Assembly: GCA_000149265.1 (NCBI GenBank)
Contig: CH003398.1
Coordinates: forward strand, 789,055-853,054
Reading direction: 5' to 3'
DNA from: Ciona savignyi
Lineage: Eukaryota > Chordata > Ascidiacea > Phlebobranchia > Cionidae
Length of the DNA: 64,000 bases
Part shown: one piece after another, positions 61,455-64,000 of the stretch
How the letters are laid out: each line of letters opens with the position of its first letter
Position numbering within the stretch: position 1 is the stretch's first letter
The notes under the pieces: model-generated
Database searches by the model: none
What the model saw: the letters and a program-made list of their open reading frames with translations, nothing else
Told to the model about the DNA's origin: nothing
Made by a program: the position numbers and the translations under genes

Positions 61455-61735
61455 GAACAGAAATATCTCTCAAAATCAGTCTAAATAACCAGCACAAAAA
61501 TGTCCCTCAACATTAGTCAAAACATCACAAATATGTCCCTTAAAATCAGTCTGGACAATACAAAAACTGTCCCTAAAATAAAAACGAAAACAGTACAAAA
61601 ATGTCCCTAAAATAATTCAAAAACAGCCTAAAAATGTCCTTAATATCAGTCCAGACTACACAAAAAAACTGTCTTAAAAAAAAAAAAATTAGTCAAAAAC
61701 ATCACAAAAACTGTCCTTAAAATAAGTCAAAATCT
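61455..61735. repeat. Degenerate tandem repeat, 'AAAATGTCCCT' units
   Basis: About seven imperfect copies of a 30-45-bp unit like CACAAAAATGTCCCTAAAAT, followed by AGTC and AAAACA segments, with variable spacing. Confidence 0.7.
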
Positions 61736-64000
61736 TCACTAGAACCCTAGACACTTTTCTGGCAACCGTCCCACACAAATATAAAGATCTGCAAAACTAG
61801 ATCGTATCTTGCTACCACGTGCCGCACTGGTCTGCAAACGATGTTCCGTTTTCACAGATTAATCACAACGCTAATCATCATCGCTCCTAATCCCTGCGAA
61901 ATGGGGTCGACGAAAAAAAGCACCCAACCGCCTTTACTTTGCGTTCAACTCGTAATTAAAAACGGTAGCTTTTTCAATTCGGAGAGTTATGTCAAATAAA
62001 AACAAACGGTTAAATTTCTTTGAAAAAAACGGTGAGTTTGTTGATTTTGCTAATATAAATAAACAGTTAATTTTTCCGCAATGAAACTTAACCTTTAAAG
62101 CGAATTTACCTCATTTTGCGTATATACGTCGCTATCACGCTTACAGCCTCAATCAACACAAAAACCGACATTGAAATTGGATCAAATTTCCAGCGCTTTA
62201 TTTATGAATGAAAGTAACTAGCATCTGGGAGTTCGTTTAACTATTGCGCCTTCCGAAGACAAAGGAAATAGAGGCGCCCGTGTGTATAACCAGCGTCCCA
62301 GCCGCACAATAGAGGATCCAATACCAAAACGGACCATGAAAACAGAACAACAACGCGTTAAACCATTCAATCGATTAAGAAACCTTTGCACAATAGACCG
62401 AGTTGGCTTGAATAAAAGTGTTAGTGTTCAAATTGTTATTCGGGCGCACAACGATCCACACATTTGAAGTGGTGCGTTTCAGCGGCACGGTTCAGTCTGT
62501 GTGAATCTAAATCCGGGCACTTCAGTTGAAAAATCCTGGAGTAATCGTTCACACGCATTCATGTGTATATTTGGTGGTCGTACCGAAGGACGTGATGATA
62601 TCACCCGGAAACGATGTGAAAATAAGCGGCAACGGTAGTGTAGGGTTGCGTTACGATATAAAGCGGTTCGTAACCGATATTGGTGCCTTGTTTGACACAT
62701 AATTGTCTGGGTGGTCGCGTGAATGGACGACAACGTTACGATAGTCAGGTGTAAGCACTGGTTAGCGATGTACTGGAAGTTAGTACAAGACAGGTGCGCC
62801 GTATTCGATTACAAGACAATCGATCGCGACTTCGCGCCAAAACTCGCAGCTTCCGGTAACCTACCCATTAACAATCCGCACAGTTTTACTGTCAAGCATC
62901 CAAAAACAAGTTAATCCGTTTAGTTTTGACTCGCGCGGAAAACTGAATTGATACGCGCGTTTACGTGTTTGTGTTACATGTCTTAGCTTTGTGCGTTTGC
63001 ATCTGTGCGTTGATTACCTTATGAAGGCCTCGTGACCATACGCTTGATACTAATTACCTGTCGCCTTTATCTTTATATTATAAACCAACTTTACCACCTA
63101 TTTGCTTATATATCATCTGTTGTAGTATGTTTTAGTGGAGTTGTGTTTTTATGCTGCTTACATCAATATAAGCATTTATACATTGCACACCGTTGAAGCT
63201 GCTGACTACATAATATATATACTAGGGGCGTGGGTATGCTTTGATCATTTAATACATTAAATGCGAAGAAAGGTTATAGTTCAATGTATGGTATTTAGAC
63301 ATGGTGAAATTCATTCTGAACAACTAGTAAATAAAGTGTAATATTTGTGCGGTGCCTATAGCCACGTGAAATGCCGAACAAACGCGAAAACTTGAGTTGA
63401 CGTGCGAGATACAGAAAAAAACAAAGGAAAGGCGACATCGACCGTACTTGAACTGAATTTGATCCCAACTTTTGAACCAAGTCTAAAAATACCGAAACTC
63501 GATAATTGATTGATTTTCAGACGTCTTTTAACGACTGTGGATCTGCCGTTTTTTCGTTTTCCATTTTTTTATTAAAGGTTCTGCATCGTGTTTTCATCGT
63601 GGAAGCAAAAAATTAACTAAACTAAATTAATCTAAAACTGTGTTCTGAAAGTGATGCTACCGTTCGTATATAGTCAATGGTTGAATGTTTGGGCAACTGT
63701 TTTAAGGGTCTCGGTAAACTATCAGCTAAAATGTATATTGCGTAAAACTGAATGTATCATTGGTATTGGGTTCAAAACTTTACTCGCCGAGAAAAAATAC
63801 AGATTTACAGGTTTAAGCGGCTCGGTAAATTATCAGCTAAATGTATATCTCGTAAAAACTGTAAAACTCAATGTATCAAAGGTATTTGGTTCGGAACCTT
63901 GTTGTATCGGGCATAGTTTCGAACCCACAATAATCTCGCCCCCAAGACCGATTTTTTGTGTGATTTGGTACATGTATCGGTCTACAAATTTACAGGCCTT
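61736..64000. other. No supported gene; shared segment with 31966-32020 and a tRNA-like repeat tail
   Basis: TAATTACCTGTCGCCTTTAT at about 63052 continues through TTACCACCTATTTGC and matches, inverted, the stretch at 31966-32020. The window edge (63895-64000) holds a partial second-family tRNA-like repeat (B-box-like GGGTTCGAAACTA on the minus strand). No gene is seen. Confidence 0.4.

Overview
The window looks like the nuclear genome of a tunicate, most likely a Ciona species. This rests on compact, intron-rich animal genes, many copies of a tRNA-headed SINE with a TATCC-type tail resembling the composite SINE described from Ciona, a gypsy-type LTR element, and chordate-like protein sequences. 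The species call is an inference. Two 100-N assembly gaps are present (11273-11372 and 26474-26573).

Layout. From 1 to 5249 (+ strand) lie seven exons of the C-terminal half of molybdenum cofactor sulfurase (MOCOS); its start is off the left edge. From 6919 to 13710 (- strand) is a complete four-exon SR splicing factor of the SRSF1 type. Its intron 3 holds a 2.3-kb Kolobok-like DNA transposon carrying a THAP-domain ORF and a tail-to-tail ORF with a P2X7-tail-like Cys motif. Its intron 1 holds MITE-like repeats and a degenerate tRNA-Asp. From 14581 to 21362 is a gypsy-type LTR retrotransposon (- strand) with 4-bp target duplication and several frameshifts. At 23036-25432 (+) is an uninterrupted 798-codon coiled-coil gene resembling synaptonemal complex protein SYCP1. 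At 25813-32669 (+) is an eleven-exon FAM50/XAP5 gene with a 9-nt last coding exon. From about 33091 (or 34178) to 46574 (- strand) is Prickle (PET domain plus three LIM domains), whose first exon was not found. From 46575 to 64000 no protein gene is supported; there are minisatellites, a second tRNA-like repeat family and otherwise unremarkable DNA that may be Prickle upstream or intronic sequence.

The genes are housekeeping or developmental and do not form a pathway: cofactor sulfuration (MOCOS), splicing (SRSF1, FAM50), meiosis (SYCP1-like) and planar cell polarity (Prickle). SINE copies are dense from 0.3 to 32.6 kb, several touching splice sites, and I saw none from 33 to 64 kb, across Prickle and its flank. 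All exon coordinates were read by hand from splice consensus, reading-phase continuity and remembered family similarity; no alignment was run.
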